Part shown: positions 30,329 to 42,905 of the stretch, in pieces
Layout: each line of letters opens with the position of its first letter
How positions within the stretch are numbered: position 1 is the first letter of the stretch
NCBI GenBank assembly: GCA_023213395.1
Contig: CM041465.1
Location: 21,452,001 to 21,516,000 of the forward strand
Source of the DNA: Cycas panzhihuaensis
Lineage: Eukaryota; Cycadophyta
DNA: 64,000 bases
Direction: 5' to 3'
Program-made: the position numbers and the translations under genes
The notes under the pieces: model-generated
Told to the model about the DNA's origin: nothing
Databases searched by the model: none
What the model saw: the letters and a program-made list of their open reading frames with translations, nothing else

Positions 30329-33114
30329 TGTTTCCTAGCTACTAGGAATGGATATGGATAGGTTGACTCAGGTAGGCTTAGGTATGCTTCTTCCTTTTCA
30401 CTTGTACTATTTCGATGGAAAGGTTGATAGAAGTGATGCCTCATTGCATGACTGCTTGCTTCATTTGCATGTTCACTTTATATTTGTTGCCTGTTCATGC
30501 TGCTTATCGTATTGTGAGCCTATGATGACCCAGTGAGACCTACCTTTCTGTAAGGTAGGCATCCCCATGGCACTATATGACCCTCTGTGTTATCTCCATA
30601 CTGCCTTAAGTTCCTTTTAGTTTGTATGACCCATTCATGCCTCAACTTTGAGCTCCTAGCACCTCATTTCTGGGACCTTTGCCTATTGATGCTCTACTTG
30701 CCTTTGTCCAAGTACATTCTGGATTGTCTCAGCCACCTAGACAGGAGGTCTAGCCCCTCCCAGGCCTGCCGCATTACCTCCTAAGGCTCCTAGAACCTAG
30801 ATTTTTATCATTCTGGCTTTCTGGTCCCACACCACTATAAACTTAGTAGTACCACGAAGTTTACCGTGGTACTACGAAGTTTAACGCGGTGTGACTGTTA
30901 TTAGTTATTTTTTTAAAACTATCATGGCAATTCTCGCATTTCCTGTAGAATCGCCACGTGGCTTCATGTCCACCTTAGCCTTATTCACACCCTATTCACT
31001 CACTTAGGGCTGGGATAGGTATAAGTATCAAAACCCTCATTATTTTGAGGACTTTTAGATCATTTTTTACTCTTTAAGACAACCATTCCCTGTTGCAACT
31101 TCTGCTCTTCTTCTCTTCCTACTACAGGTGCACTTGCAGGCCTGCATTTCTTGCAACTCCAGGCTAGGATCTACCTACAACAACCTTCTTCCATAGTGGG
31201 AAGCCTCTCTCCAGGTGTTATTAAGCAAATCTTGTTGTTGTTCTTCTCCAACTTGCCCAACAAGTGTCTCTTTCAGATGTCTCTTATGATTCCTCTTGCA
31301 AACCCTTGTAGGGACCCTCTTCTCCACTGGTTGCAGGTGTAGACCTACCCTATATCAACCTAACAAGTCCTCTAAACCCTTTTCTCTAGATTTGTGGTAT
31401 GTTATCTCCATATTAAACCCATTTCTTGGCTTGTTTGCTTGCTTCCTTCAAGGTTGATTGTAGCAAAGCCTGTTTTCATTGAGTTTGGCTTGTTGCTTCT
31501 GGGTCTCTACCTTCCCTCTACTAGTTTTTCTAAAAGGAGCAATAGAAGAAGAACCACAAGGTTCGGTAAAGAGAGCAAGGTAGGGCAGCCCCTCATTCAG
31601 TCCTACTCTCCAAGGGCAATCCCCTTCCCACCTTCTCTTCTTTTGCTCCATGCTCCTCTTGGGATAATTAGGAGTTGGTGAGCCTTAGGCCTGCGTTGGA
31701 TTATCAGTGTATACAGCCCCTTGCTGCACTGATTCTAGGCCTACACACCTCTTGATTGGACCCCCATAGTGTCCCTTGTATTGTTGGGTATCCCTTGATA
31801 ACATTGGCAAGGGTTTGTGCATTGGGTTGCTACCCATAACAACTCTGCACCTTGGATATTTCCCCAATGCTTTGTCACTTTTTTCCTTGTGTCTCTTGGA
31901 TGTCCTTAGTTACCTTTACCCTCATCTTATTGTGCTAGAGAGTTGTGTGGAGAACCTAGAGAAGGGTTAGCCATCCTGAGGCTTCCCTTCGCTTTATTTC
32001 TCTCCATTTACATGCTTGCTTGAGAGAGGATTTTGGAGCTTTCTGCAACGGTTATTTTTCCTAACATTTAAACATAAATATTACACATACACTTGCATAT
32101 ATATAGCTTATCTTTTGTAGCCCCTTCTTAGAAGGGATAAGCTAGTGCATATGCAGGTTGGTGCGGTACTCTCACAAAGGTATAAAACATCTGGATCTGG
32201 GTAAGATCTACTGTTGTTCTCCTTTGCTTTTTCTTTCTTCTATTCTGCTTTCGTTTCACAAAGGGGAAGGTAAGGAAGCCCCCATCGTTCACATCAAGTC
32301 TTTGTTACGCATCTATGGATTGATGCAAAGATGTATGTTGCATATGGGTGAAGCCTCTCGTCGGTCGCTATATCTTCCAGGTACGCACATCCCTCCTTTA
32401 ACCCCCATTCCCCTTTCTTACTTTTATTTGGAATCTATGTTCTAGCTAAGTAGGTCATATAAAAGTAAAAAGGGTAAACGGTATCTTTCATTTATATTTG
32501 TATACTTGCATGTCATATACTCAACCCCTATAAGAAATGGACATTATAGGAAGCTTACTCTTCTCTTTCTTTTTTCCTACAAAGCCTAACTTACCCTTTT
32601 GCTTCATTCCATTTGATATTGCTTACTTGTATGTGTGATACCTACTCCCTTTTCCTTTTTCATTTACTCTTTAAATCGTTAAAGGAAACTTTGGACTAGT
32701 TGTCTCTCTCCTTTTCTCTCACCCCTCCTCTTGGCCTTATTTGCTTGGTCAAATAACTAAGAGGAACCCAACTACATCATAGGCTCTCACCTACCTTGTC
32801 CACATCTATTTCCCTCCATCATAGGGAAACCTTTGAGGATTCCTCTTCTACCTTTCCAGCCATCCAAGGGTAGGAGGACCTTCCTCTCGAGTCTATCCTG
32901 GTTACCCTCCCTGTATTCCCTCTCTCTTTCCTAGATTGAGAGCCACTTTAAGGTAGTTGGGTATCATCCGCAGGTCCCAAACTCGCACTCCGGCGCATGG
33001 GGCACCTTGCGTGATACTTTCTTCGCTTGTAGGTTTTTGCCCGCATCTTCGATATCACCATCGACCATTATCACTCCTACTGAGCTTAGTGATTATCCCG
33101 TAGATGTGTATCCA
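30329..33114 (+). repeat. 3' LTR of G2 (about 2.8 kb)
   Basis: Begins TGTTTCCTAGC at 30329 and ends GTGTATCCA at 33114. By eye it is closer to the G4 LTR (48598-51279) than to the G1 LTR. It carries a strong palindrome at about 30848-30880 (GTAGTACCACG / CGTGGTACTAC) and a TATA-like GTATAAGTATC near 31018. It abuts CopA leader sequence at 33115. Confidence 0.85.
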
Positions 33115-34050
33115 AAAACATTGTACAAAAGCAAGGGAAACCTTAGATCGGAAGTAACATCTGGTTCCCCTATTAAATCTAGCATGCTTTTTCTATTTGT
33201 ACAACAACAATAAAGCATCATAAAAGTAGCAGCAACAACAAGGTATTATAAAAGTAGCAATAGTAACAAAGTAAACACAAAAAGTAAGCAAGCACATTTG
33301 ACAACTTTCTATTTCAGTTTTTAGTTATATGAAAACATCTTACACTATTCCTAAAAGGAATCTCATCCATATGATCTATACCACCAGTTCTTGACTTGTG
33401 CGCACACTCACCTTGGTTGAAATAGACCAAGGTTGGATGAAGTCTAGGCCCTAAGGGAGGTGTGAGTTTCATACTAGGTCTAGTCTTAACCAGAATAGTG
33501 GTAGAGGGACAGGTTAGCCATACCTACGGCCTCCAATTAGGAATAATCCTGATAACCACCCTGGAAAAGTGAAAACCTTAATGCAAGATTAAAATTAACC
33601 TAGTCCAATATCTATCATAGCCGTGGGATACACAATATCATTTGACTCTTTGGAGGAGGTATATAGTTTCTCTTTGGTGAACTGGGTGAGAACTGGGAGT
33701 ACCTAGGCTCCACTGTGACTTGGATTTCATCGCCAAGCGCAGATGCAGGTATTGCGGGTAAAGGCCCTAATCATATACTAGAAGCCTTAGGCATCGAAAC
33801 CTCACCTACATTTGGACATAAGTGAGAGGTTAATGGTATGGCACATCACCACTCTTTGCTAGCTCTACATTAGGCCGCATTCTTGCATCATTACTTATAT
33901 TCATTTTTTATATAATTATTGAAAAATAGGTAATCATTGCTTGCTTCTCATCATAACAATCATTTCTACATCCCTATTATGCTAGGTATACTAGACACAC
34001 ATGTTAGTGGCACATACTTCTATCATCTCTTCTACTTCTTTATCATCACC
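33115..34050 (+). other. Leader of CopA
   Basis: No coding domain. Collinear with 58412-59457 of CopC: CTTCCTAAAAGGAA-like block, CACACTCACC..GGTTGA, GGTTAGCCATACC and GATAACCA.CC blocks are shared. Part of the long untranslated leader of this copia family. Simple AAC/AGC-rich sequence occupies 33205-33290. Confidence 0.6.
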
Positions 34051-35020
34051 ATGTCATCTTAATTCAAGTAAAATGTTAACTACATATTGAAAGGCAAAGA
34101 AAATTAGGATATATGGTACACTGGAATTAAAAATGCTATAAAATATGAAGGCCTTTAGAGAGCCCACTTGCAGCCTACACCTAGTATACCAGCAACGACT
34201 ACAACAACTACTTCTAGTGGATCCACCCCAACAGATCCTACAGATGTTGCAACTAAACTATAATGGGAGATAGATGATGAAAATATTCATGCAAGAATTT
34301 TGTTGGTCATTGATCACTCCTTGCACAACTTGATAAATGAAGAGGGACATGATATAGCTTGGAAGGTCCTAGAAGTTCTTAGAAAGAACTTTGATACAAA
34401 GTCAGATTTAGAATTTGTTCATCTTGTTTTGAAAATGAACAAATTAAAAATACAGAAGGGACGAGCTCATGAGATAATAAATCTCCTTTGACCAATCAAA
34501 TAGGAAATTGACAAAGACTTTAAGACCTAATACATCACTTGGGCATTTTTTATTCAATCATGTTTACATGTCCCCGATTATAAAAACTTGCTTGGAAGTC
34601 TTCAATCTAGTGGAATATTGAAAACACTCAGCTTCGAAGCACTTACCGAGAAGTTCATAGAATTTGACAAGACCTTTGATACAAACTTTGTGGCCTTTGA
34701 CTCTTTCCTAGATGTAGCTTTCGAGGTAGAAGAAGAAGTTTGCTACACAAAAATTAAGGTCCCTCTTGTAGCAGAGGAAATAACCGAGTAAGAGAAAGAG
34801 GAAGAAATATGGGAAATTATCCATAAGGTCAATCAAACCCTCAATCACAACCTTGATAGTTTCAAGGCCAAGGGCCACCTCAACAAAGAGTAAGACAGTT
34901 AGGCCAAACTAGTACTTCTTCAATGACTGGTAATCAAACTATTATATGTGATCGGTGTAACCATAAAGGACACTTAGTAAAGAATTGCAAAAGTACCACT
35001 TATAAGTTGGCCAAGTTCTA
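34051..35020 (+). pseudogene. gag of CopA
   Basis: ATG at 34051 followed by MSS-stop-FK-stop-NVNYILKGKEN. The second stop (TAA) is shared with CopC. UBN2-type gag sequence: ARILLVIDHSLHNLINEE, VLEVLRKNFDTKSDLEFVHLVLKMNKLK, HVPDYKNLLGSLQSSG, FIEFDKTFDTNF. A CCHC zinc knuckle CDRCNHKGHLVKNC lies at about 34948-34990. Stops at 34261-34263 and in several other places. The equivalent gene in CopC is better preserved. Confidence 0.8.
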
Positions 35021-36228
35021 ACTAAAACATGGAGCTCATAATGTTGAATAAACTTTTGAAGAATCCTTTAGTGGTGCAAGTTTTGTACAAGCACACATTC
35101 AAAGAATCGAGGGATCTTCAGTATCAAATTCCATTGACCAACCAAAGAGATACTTTGAAGCTCAGTGTGGATATATCACATGTGAATTCCCTTCACCAAT
35201 GCCAAGCCCTATTGGAATTGCCAATAGTGTGGCTTCAATCGATGGATAGTGGATCATGGACATAGGAGCAACTCAACATATGACATGCAATCGCAATCTA
35301 TATCAAACATTTGACTCAAATATTCATGGAGTTATTCACATGGTTGATAAATCACAATAACCTGTTGAAGGAATTGGCAACATTCATCTAAAACTCCCAG
35401 GCTTTAGAAGATTTTACATTGCTTAATGTCTTACACATACCCAATCTCAAACAAAACCTACTCTCTTTATCCACACTTGTTTCTCATGGATTTGATCTAA
35501 GTGTAACTGCAAATGACCAGACTCTTAAGGTCATTTACCCTCCAACTAATCATGTGGTTTTAACTGGATATCTCTCTGGCAAACTCTTTTGACTGAATGG
35601 CTTTCTATCTTCTAAAGCCCATTGTGCCCAAAGCCCTTGTGTTGATGAAGAATTTACATTTAATTCCATTTTGACCCATCCAACGTTGTTACCAGAAGCT
35701 CTTTGGTATGCTTGCATGGGCTATGTTCACATTGATAGACTTAGAGATCTTTCTAACACTCTTTCAAACCTTTCAAAGTTTTCCTCTAAGCTCTTTAAAT
35801 ATGAAGCTTATATTATTGCCAAATCTCATTGACAACCCTTTCCCAAAAGTTAGTGGAAATTAAGTCATCCATTACAATTGGTACACTTTGATTTGTGCAG
35901 GTCAATGCCCATTCCTTCACTAAAGGGCAAGCTATATTACATCTCTTTCATTGATGATTTCACTAGAAAAGTATAGGTAGCTTTTCTACACAAGAAAGAT
36001 GAAGTATTTCGTATATTCAAGGAATTCAAAGCCCTAACTGAAAAAGAGTTAGGTTATCAACTCAAATGTCTTTGAACTAATAATGGTGGTGAATATACCT
36101 CACATGAGTTTGAAATCTACCTTCAAGACAATGGCATCAAGCATCAAACAATAATAGCAGGTACCCCACAATAAAATGGAGTTACCAAGTGCATGAATAG
36201 GATAATCATGAACATGGCTCATGCTATG
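35021..36228 (+). pseudogene. Protease and first part of integrase of CopA
   Basis: Protease WIMDIGATQHMTCNR at about 35243 (D-I-G for the canonical copia D-T-G). The pre-integrase zinc region follows (LWYACMGYVHIDRL, then Cys positions of the finger eroded: KYEAYI), then the core: LVHFDLCRSMP (Asp), TNNGGEYTS (Asp eroded to Asn; G to A transition) and GTPQ-stop-NGVTKCMNR (Glu to Lys). The gene stops at the TSD 36224-36228, where G3 is inserted, and resumes at 46179. Confidence 0.82.
36224..36228. repeat. Target site duplication of G3 (left copy)
   Basis: CTATG before the 5' LTR of G3, repeated at 46174-46178 after its 3' LTR. Joining the flanks restores collinearity of the CopA integrase with CopC. 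Confidence 0.92.
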
Positions 36229-38744
36229 TGTTTCCCAGCTATTGGGAATGGACTCGAGACACATCGACACAGGTTTGTTCAGGTATATGTGCTTACTTTT
36301 CTTACTTATGATTGCTGAGGTAATTTAGAATAGTTTGATTGACATATGCCTGCCTACATGCATTCGTTTGACTGCCTGTCTATCATGCATGTGCCTAACG
36401 GCACCCTTCAGCCTATGACGACTCACAGCGGGGGCATTCATCAGCGAATGCGACACCTCGTATGGCGTACAACCACTCACGATGTCTCCATGGTCTTTCA
36501 GGATGCTTTTGCTAGCTTGTTTATTCTTGTTACCACATGCCACTTATGTTGCAAATCCTTCCTAAGCCCGGTTTAACCCTTAGTTAGGGCTCTTTGCATA
36601 ATTATGAGTACTTGCCCATGGCCTAGACCTTCTCCTAATTGATGTATTTCATGCCTAGCTTTTTGACCTTACCAAAAACCTGATTTTTAAGTTATATTTT
36701 TTCTCTTTTTTGAATTTCGGGTTGGTACCGCGGTAAACTAAGCGGTACCGTGGAGTTCTTGATGGTACCGCCGAAGTTTGGTAATGCAGTATTTAAAATT
36801 TTAAAAGAGAAACCACGATAGTGGGCGTTTTTTGAAGCGCCACGTGGCTCCGTACGGTTGGAGGCGCCCCAAGGCCCCCAACGTTCACTTGCTACGCCTA
36901 AGGCATAAAAGCCTTTTTCTTACTAATTTGCTTCATTCTTCACTTCATTTTTCAAGTTTTCTAGAGCAACTCCTCCACAAAGAGACAAGGCAAAGAAATA
37001 GTGAACAAGAGAACTTCTTCTACAGTAGTGGGACAGAGGTGAAGTGGGCCATTACCAGCTGGAGTTGCAGGGCCATTGCTGCCCCCCTCGGAGCTCCATT
37101 GCAAGCACCACTCCTCTCCACAAATACCCAAAGCTTTAAGAGGGTTTCTTCACCAAAAGACCACCTCAAAGATCCATCTTCAAGCTCTCAACTTGCATGA
37201 AGCTCTACTCTTCTACTCTCTTGCAAAAGACATTCAACACCACCTCTTAGACATTGTTTGGGCTGCTCCTCTAAGTGGCCAAGTACCTACATGCACTTGT
37301 TCTTCTCTATTCAAGGTATTTATTGTCTCTTGTGGGTGCTTTTTGCTTGTTTTCTTCATTGTTTTGCTTACAAATTCTTTCCTCCCTTTTGCATGCATTT
37401 CCTTTGAGTTTCTCTTGGCCGTTTGATGCAAGTAATCTTTGTAGTTGTGGCTTACTAGAGTGCTGCCCTAGGTTAGGCACATTTTCTTGGATTTCCTTGA
37501 AACCCATCCTCTTCCTCTTAGCCTCCTCTTCCGCCATTTTCTAAGCTAGCCGGCATAAAGGGTTTTCACGAGGATTTGAGGGAGATAGGCAGGGTTCCAT
37601 CCCCATTAGTCCTTCTCCCCAAGGGTTCCGTCCCTTATCCTCTTTCCCTTTAGCACCCGTGCTTTCTTAGGAAACAGAGCTAGAGAAGCCTTGGATAGTT
37701 GGGTTGAGTTTCCCTGTTGGTGTAGGAAATTTGTTACTACATGACTCATCTTGTTACATGCTAGCACTATTTTCCCTATACCCTGTGGAGACCTCTCGTG
37801 GGTGAGTTAGCCATCCCGAGGCTACACTCAATCCCTTTTGGTGCGTTTTATGGTGTCTGACGGTCGCATATTTCTTTGTGCGGCTTTGTTTCATTTTCAT
37901 TATATAATGGTGCTTAACTACATCTTTCTAGCTTAGTTGATTTCATTTTCAGTACATACATATATATATTGTCGTGCTTTGTAGCCTCTCTCCAGGAGGA
38001 GGCGTCATTTCGCTTGTCTTGGCGGTCGTTTAAGAGGGAGTGGTGCGCGAGATCAACCCTTTGCCGGTCGGCTCTCGCACGGTATTCTTCCCTCTTCTTG
38101 TTTTGAGCTTTACTTTATGTCCTTTCAGTTTATTTAGTCCTTACATGCTCTCGGGGAGGTAAGTGAACCCCCTTTGTTGTCTTCGATCGACGTTGCATGC
38201 GGAGGGGCAGAGAGGAGGCGCAACCGAGGAGAGGAACTGCGTTTCTACTCGGGGCCTTGTATCCAGGTATTTTCCACGTATCTCTCGTATTTTCTTTATG
38301 CTTTTATGTCTCTTTGCACTTACTTTGATAGGTAAAGGAATATGAAAGAAAAAGGAAAAAATAACTGTTTATTTTACATTTGCTTTCTCGTATTACTTCA
38401 TTACATTGCATAACGTAGTAGTAGAGGACCCATTTACCTGCACCTCTTAGCTGCACTTATACCATACCCTTTTACACATTTGGTTGGTTGCCCCCCTCGT
38501 CGCCTTCTCGTTGCCTTGAGAAGCCGCGACGCGCGAGGTTCCTTTTCCTTCACGGCCAGCCGAAGGGTAGGAAGGTCTCGCCTGGCACGGCCACCCGGAT
38601 GCAACCGGGCACCTTGCGATCCGTGCCGCTCCGGCGCACGGACGTCCTGCGAGGTAGGATCCTCACTTTCTAGCTTGCTTAGTATATTGTTTTTATGCCC
38701 TTCCCTGCTAGACGTTGGGTCATTGCCCCGTGGAGAGCGTTTCA
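36229..38744 (+). repeat. 5' LTR of G3
   Basis: TGTTTCCCAGC...GAGAGCGTTTCA. TATA-like CATAAAAG at 36904-36911, about 680 bp in, implies a short U3 and a U5 of more than 1.5 kb. GGTACC/GGTACCG palindromic blocks precede it at 36723-36785. Confidence 0.92.
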
Positions 38745-39018
38745 CTGGCGACCATCTTTGGGGGCGCCGATGAGGAGCTAAATCCTCATCCCCTTCTTGT
38801 TGGTGTTCTTGCCTCTAGGTAGGTTCGCATTCCGTATTTTCGGTTGGGCAACCCCCAACGCGTTTGCATTACTTTTCTTCCTTCCCTTCTCGCTTCTTCA
38901 AACGACGTTCGCAAGGGCGTTGCATGCGACGTTTCTCGCGTCGCTTGCGAGGCTTGCCGCCGTCGTTGGAAGACCAAGCGTCTCGTCCCTCTCCGTCGTC
39001 GAATCCCGATTCGACCAT
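38745..39018 (+). other. Leader of G3 with candidate primer site
   Basis: Starts one base after the LTR with TGGCGACCATCTTTGGGG. The TGGCGAC start resembles tRNA-Arg-type primer sites of Tat-like gypsy elements, but the match beyond seven bases is not assured. The rest is GC-rich leader up to the first gag ATG candidate at 39019. No other feature seen. Confidence 0.45.
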
Positions 39019-41300
39019 GGAAGGTTATCCTTCTGATTGGGCATCTTGGTCCCATAGCTTCTGGAACTCAAGAGTTCCCTTCATCCATTTCAGAATCCGC
39101 CCGTGAGGGCGATGATTCCATTTACTACCTAGATGACCATTTCCACCCGGATGACTTTCGGCCTTCCGCTCAAGCAGCGGATGATTCGAACCCTCACGAG
39201 ACTCACCACCTCACTGGCGAGTCTTACGAGGGGCGTCCCGAAGGATCCCCTACTTTCGAAGTCCCTTCGACCTCGTACGGCTATGAGGATACCCCTCCCG
39301 CCGACGCGATCGAGGTGCTTAGCGAGTGTTTTCGTGCAGCTCGCCGCCAACCGCCTCCTAGGTGGTTCGTAGAAATGCTATGCAACGTAGCATCCTCTTC
39401 GTCCATGCCTGCATCATCTACAACGATCGATGCTCCTACCCGCGCATACACGTCCTATGCCGTGTCTACTCCAGCTCCGAAGGTGAGTGTTCGTACTTTG
39501 TTTCTACCGTGGTCCTATTTCCTCAGGGCCCTTTAGGTGGCGTGTCTTTCCCTCAACTTGGGGTTAGCATGCCATGCCTAATAACGCACGCGCCACCTTC
39601 GAACGTGACGCATGCGTTCCCTAGTAGGCCTCGTGGTCCTGCTAGTGCCGCCGCCGCTAGCCATGTAAGACCCACTCCTGCATATGTCCAGAACCCGACT
39701 GGTGGTTCTTCTCTTTACGTGCCCCTAGGTTACACTGCTCAACCTTGGGGGCAAGACAAGGGAAGCCATCTCCCTGTTTATGGGGTGGACCCGTTGCACC
39801 CATATGGGGTCGCGCCACCTACAGGTGGCCCATATGGGCAAAACCCAGTCCCTCATCCTCTGTTTCCATCGTCCAGCGCAACTCCCATTGCTGCGTCATC
39901 GCAAGGGAGCGTACCTCTTTTCCAGAGCTTTTACCCGCAGCCCCCTTTCCAACAAGGGGCCCTTTCCCAAGGAGGGATGGGTATACCACCCCCATCCATT
40001 CCTTTACCGGTTATCGACCCGTTAGCCCAAGCAAGGACACATCCTTTCGTGGACTATAGGTCGACGCCATTGTCTATAGAGGCGCTAAGGACTAACCTGC
40101 CGCCTCACCCTCCTGAAGTTCCCAAATTCGACGGGACTTCGTCGCAAGACCCAACCGAGCATGTACACAGCTTCTCGATGGCGTGCATCGATTATTGGGC
40201 TTACGACCATATCCTCATGAAGCTCTTCCCGCGGTCCTTGCAGGGCGACGCCCTCAAGTGGTTTTACCGCCTTCCTGCCCATTTGATCTCTTCATTCCAG
40301 CAGCTAGTGGACGAGTTCGTCAACTATTTTGACGTAGCTCACCCATTCGAAAGTGGAATGAAGGCACTTCTATCGCTTAAACAAGGTCACGATGAGATGA
40401 ACCGTGACTTTGTGCGACGTTTTCACGATCTTCTTCACTCTACCAAGGCTACGTTGCCTGAGGAGTTGAAGAGAGATCTCTTTGTCAATACGCCGTCCGG
40501 TGCATGTGGAAGTCCTCAAGATGGGGGTGACCACGTGTGACTCTGCCATCTCGAGGTGTTTAGCTTTGGAGGCCATTGAGATCCAAGCAGGACTCAAGAA
40601 ACCTCCCAAGCCCTAGCAACGTCATGAGGTGCCTCCTCCAGCGAAGGAGACCACACCTTCGCAGCCCGCTAGGTCCACCTCTCACCCGACTGAGAGGACC
40701 CTAGATCCCCTTACCTCCGCCATTCGCTCATTTGAGCGCACGATGAAGGAGTTAAAACTCCAACCTCCTTCGTCGCCAACCTCCCATAAACCTATCCAGC
40801 AGACTTCTCGTGCGATGCCCCCCAAAGGGGGCAACACCCAGTCTTCTCAAGCAAGGAGGATCGATCCTCCCCTTGAGAAGAGGTGGTGTTCAATCCACGG
40901 GGATTGTTTCCATGACGATTCGCGTTGCCGGGCACAGCACCCACGCGACGCCCCGCCTCGCGACTCGTCCCCTAGGCAGACATCGAGGCCTAACCTCGAT
41001 CAACCCATCCATAGAGACCCGTTCCCCAAACATGGGGAACGTGGTCGTGATGTTCAACAAAGATACAGTCAGAATCGGGATAGGTCCCCCGATTCTCGCC
41101 CTTCACATGGTAGAGGGAAGGGTGTGCGAAGGTCATCTTCCTCTTCGTGCTCCCCTGACCACCGTGCTCCATCACCTTCGCGGTCCTGCTACAAGGAAAA
41201 GAAGGTTGTCCAATTGCTTGAGACCACTCCGTTATATGCCTTAACTCGGTCCCAGTCGCTAAAGAGGCGTGGGTGCCTCTTCATCCACATCTCACCTTGA
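39019..41300 (+). pseudogene. gag of G3
   Basis: Best-preserved gag of family A. N-terminal GDDSIYYLDDHFHPDD to about 39500, then a frameshift into the frame running to 40540: Pro/Gly/Gln-rich region (PPTGGPYGQNPVPHP, YPQPPFQQGALSQGGMG), capsid-like IDYWAYDHILMKLFPRSLQGD, FPAHLISS-type and FESGMKALLSLKQGHDEMNRDFVRR. A deletion at about 40490 shifts the frame again. 40629-41300 then carries SAIRSFERTMKELKL and the zinc-finger-like WCSIHGDCFHDDSRC, followed by the Arg/Ser-rich tail. One TAG at 40615-40617. Confidence 0.85.
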
Positions 41301-42248
41301 TCCTCTTCCAGAAGCCGTTCCTCCGGAGATTCCTGCGCTTCCCAAGACTATTCCCGTCCGCCCCGATAGATTCGACTTTAGAAGGGCACTTACCCAACCA
41401 CAGGGAAGGGTAAGCCCTTTTCTATCGTTGACGAGCTCTACACCGTCGCTGCGGGAATGTCCTTGATGGACGTCTTGAGAAGCTGCCCTGAGCAACGTGC
41501 TCTTCTTCTTGAAGCTCTTGGCCAACAAGATGCTTCCATCCATGCGATAGGTGCTACCTCTCATGGGCCACCTGTCATCTCATTTGATCCCAGAGATCTC
41601 CCATCTCCCAAAGCGGGAGAAGCTTTTGAATTACGTCATTACCATTGACACTCTTGATTGTATCATAAAGAGGACCATTGTAGACAATGGCTCCTCGGTT
41701 AACGCCTTATACTGTGCGTATGCTCAAGGAGCTAGGCATAGTAGCTCTTGAGTCTGTCCCTTGGAAATTCCAAGGGTATGATGGGACTGCGAAGTCCCCT
41801 CTGGGGGCAGTCTCCCTATCCCTCACCTTAGGAGGGAAGACTATTTCTGTCGAGATTCTTTGTACTCGGCGTCGATGTGAGTACAACCTCTTGTTGGGGT
41901 GACCATGGCTCGACCCGGATGGGAGCGATGCACTGCTCCACGCAATGGGGGCAACTTAAATTTATCCATGAAGGGCAAGTTAAAGTTGTCGCTCGTGAGC
42001 CTATGCTGTCTCACACCTCTCATCCAGCCTGCCAGGCTGTTTTCGATGATGAGGATAGTGATCCTGAGGAGGTCACCCCTTCCGTGGGACCTTTGTTTCA
42101 GGAGACCGACCTTCATCAGTCAGACCCTATGCCGTGCCATGAGCCAAACCTAGTTAGGTTTGCCCCTATCGGCGTAGGTGGTTATGGTTGCTTACCCTTC
42201 ACGGGTGATTCTGATTCAGATAGCGAGGGTTATGGGCCCTCTCCTTGA
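41301..42248 (+). pseudogene. Protease and linker of G3
   Basis: GMSLMDVLRSCPEQRALLLEALG at 41451, PPVISFDPRDLP, then a frameshift, the active-site loop IVDNGSSVNA at about 41675, another shift, and LGIVALESVPWKFQGYDG to YNLLLG at 41900. The linker WGQLKFIHEGQ follows and remains open to the stop at 42246-42248 with an acidic SDSDSEG end. Beyond this the RT is absent. Confidence 0.8.
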
Positions 42249-42650
42249 CGTGTCACCCTGGTTTCGTAAGCACCTAGGGGAATATCTCGATCGGATATTC
42301 CCGCTCTTCCTCATTCTACATTGGCTCCGAGCTGCTGGTCCTAAACCGGCCATTCATTTTACCTTCTCGGCCTCCCCGAGCGGTCCCACGTAGGTGTCCA
42401 CGTCAACGAGCCACTCGTAGAGGCGCTTCTTCTTCACGCTCTAGATCCTTACCTCAGAGTAAAGCCACTCTTACTCGTATGCAACCACCTTGCCGCGATC
42501 GTCATGTGCCGGTCCGTTGCACTCCTCGATTCAGCCATAGTAAGTTTCTTGGTAGGCTGGCCACACTAGGCCTACTCTGCATCACCTATCTCCTACCCTA
42601 CGTGTGACTACCCCTACCTTTATGGGGTCTAGGCACACCTCTCCCTCTCT
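42249..42650. other. Unassigned stretch replacing RT-integrase in G3
   Basis: About 400 bp, GC-rich, without domains or long open frames that look real. It does not visibly match the G1 pol linker or RT. It may be another part of the family A spacer that is lost or unrecognisable in G1 and G2, or filler captured at the deletion point. Confidence 0.4.
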
Positions 42651-42905
42651 TCTTGCTCCGAAACGAGCCTAAACTACCATTTTAAATTGTTTCTATTCCT
42701 CCCAACCACGGGTTGAATGGCAATTTAAGATGGATTCTTGCTCCGAAACGAGCCTAAACTACCCTCTTAAATCGTTCCCATTCCTCCCAACCACGGGTTG
42801 AATGGCAATTTAAGATGGATTCACGCTCTGAAATGAGCTTAAACTACCATTTTAAGTTATCTCCATTCTTCCCCACCACGGGTAGAATGGCAATTTAAGA
42901 TGGAT
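42651..42905 (+). repeat. Three tandem 85-bp copies of the post-integrase hairpin
   Basis: Units 42651-42735, 42736-42820 and 42821-42905, each 85 bp. Each carries the arms CCATTTTAA-ATTG or a variant and CAATTTAAGATGG around ACCACGGGTTGAATGG. G1, G2 and G4 have one unit. Unit 3 is the most like G1 (GGGTAGAATGG), so units 1 and 2 look like later duplicates. Confidence 0.85.

Larger units (their letters stand above)
12803..33114 (+). mobile_element. G2: Ty3/gypsy family A element, interrupted by G1 and G5
   Basis: Gag begins at about 12810, directly after G1. Its own 5' LTR, primer site and leader are expected left of the window. Internal order as in G1: gag, protease, RT-RNH, integrase, hairpin, antisense PMD-like gene, aRNH. 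G5 interrupts at 23718-30060. The 3' LTR is 30329-33114 and abuts CopA leader sequence at 33115, so G2 is inserted in CopA; AAAAC at 33115-33119 is the predicted target duplication. This is the most decayed family A copy, AT-shifted, with dozens of stops. Confidence 0.85.

Noticed and set aside
37076-37426. A 116-codon open frame, repeated nearly identically at 44499-44849
   Set aside because: It lies in the LTR of G3 and is conserved only because the two LTRs are duplicates. Composition is Cys/Phe/Leu-rich low complexity, with no domain and no counterpart in the other family LTRs.
38434-39055. Arg-rich frames at the LTR-leader border of G3
   Set aside because: GC-rich untranslated leader; frames cross the LTR boundary, which a real element gene would not do, and are absent from G2.
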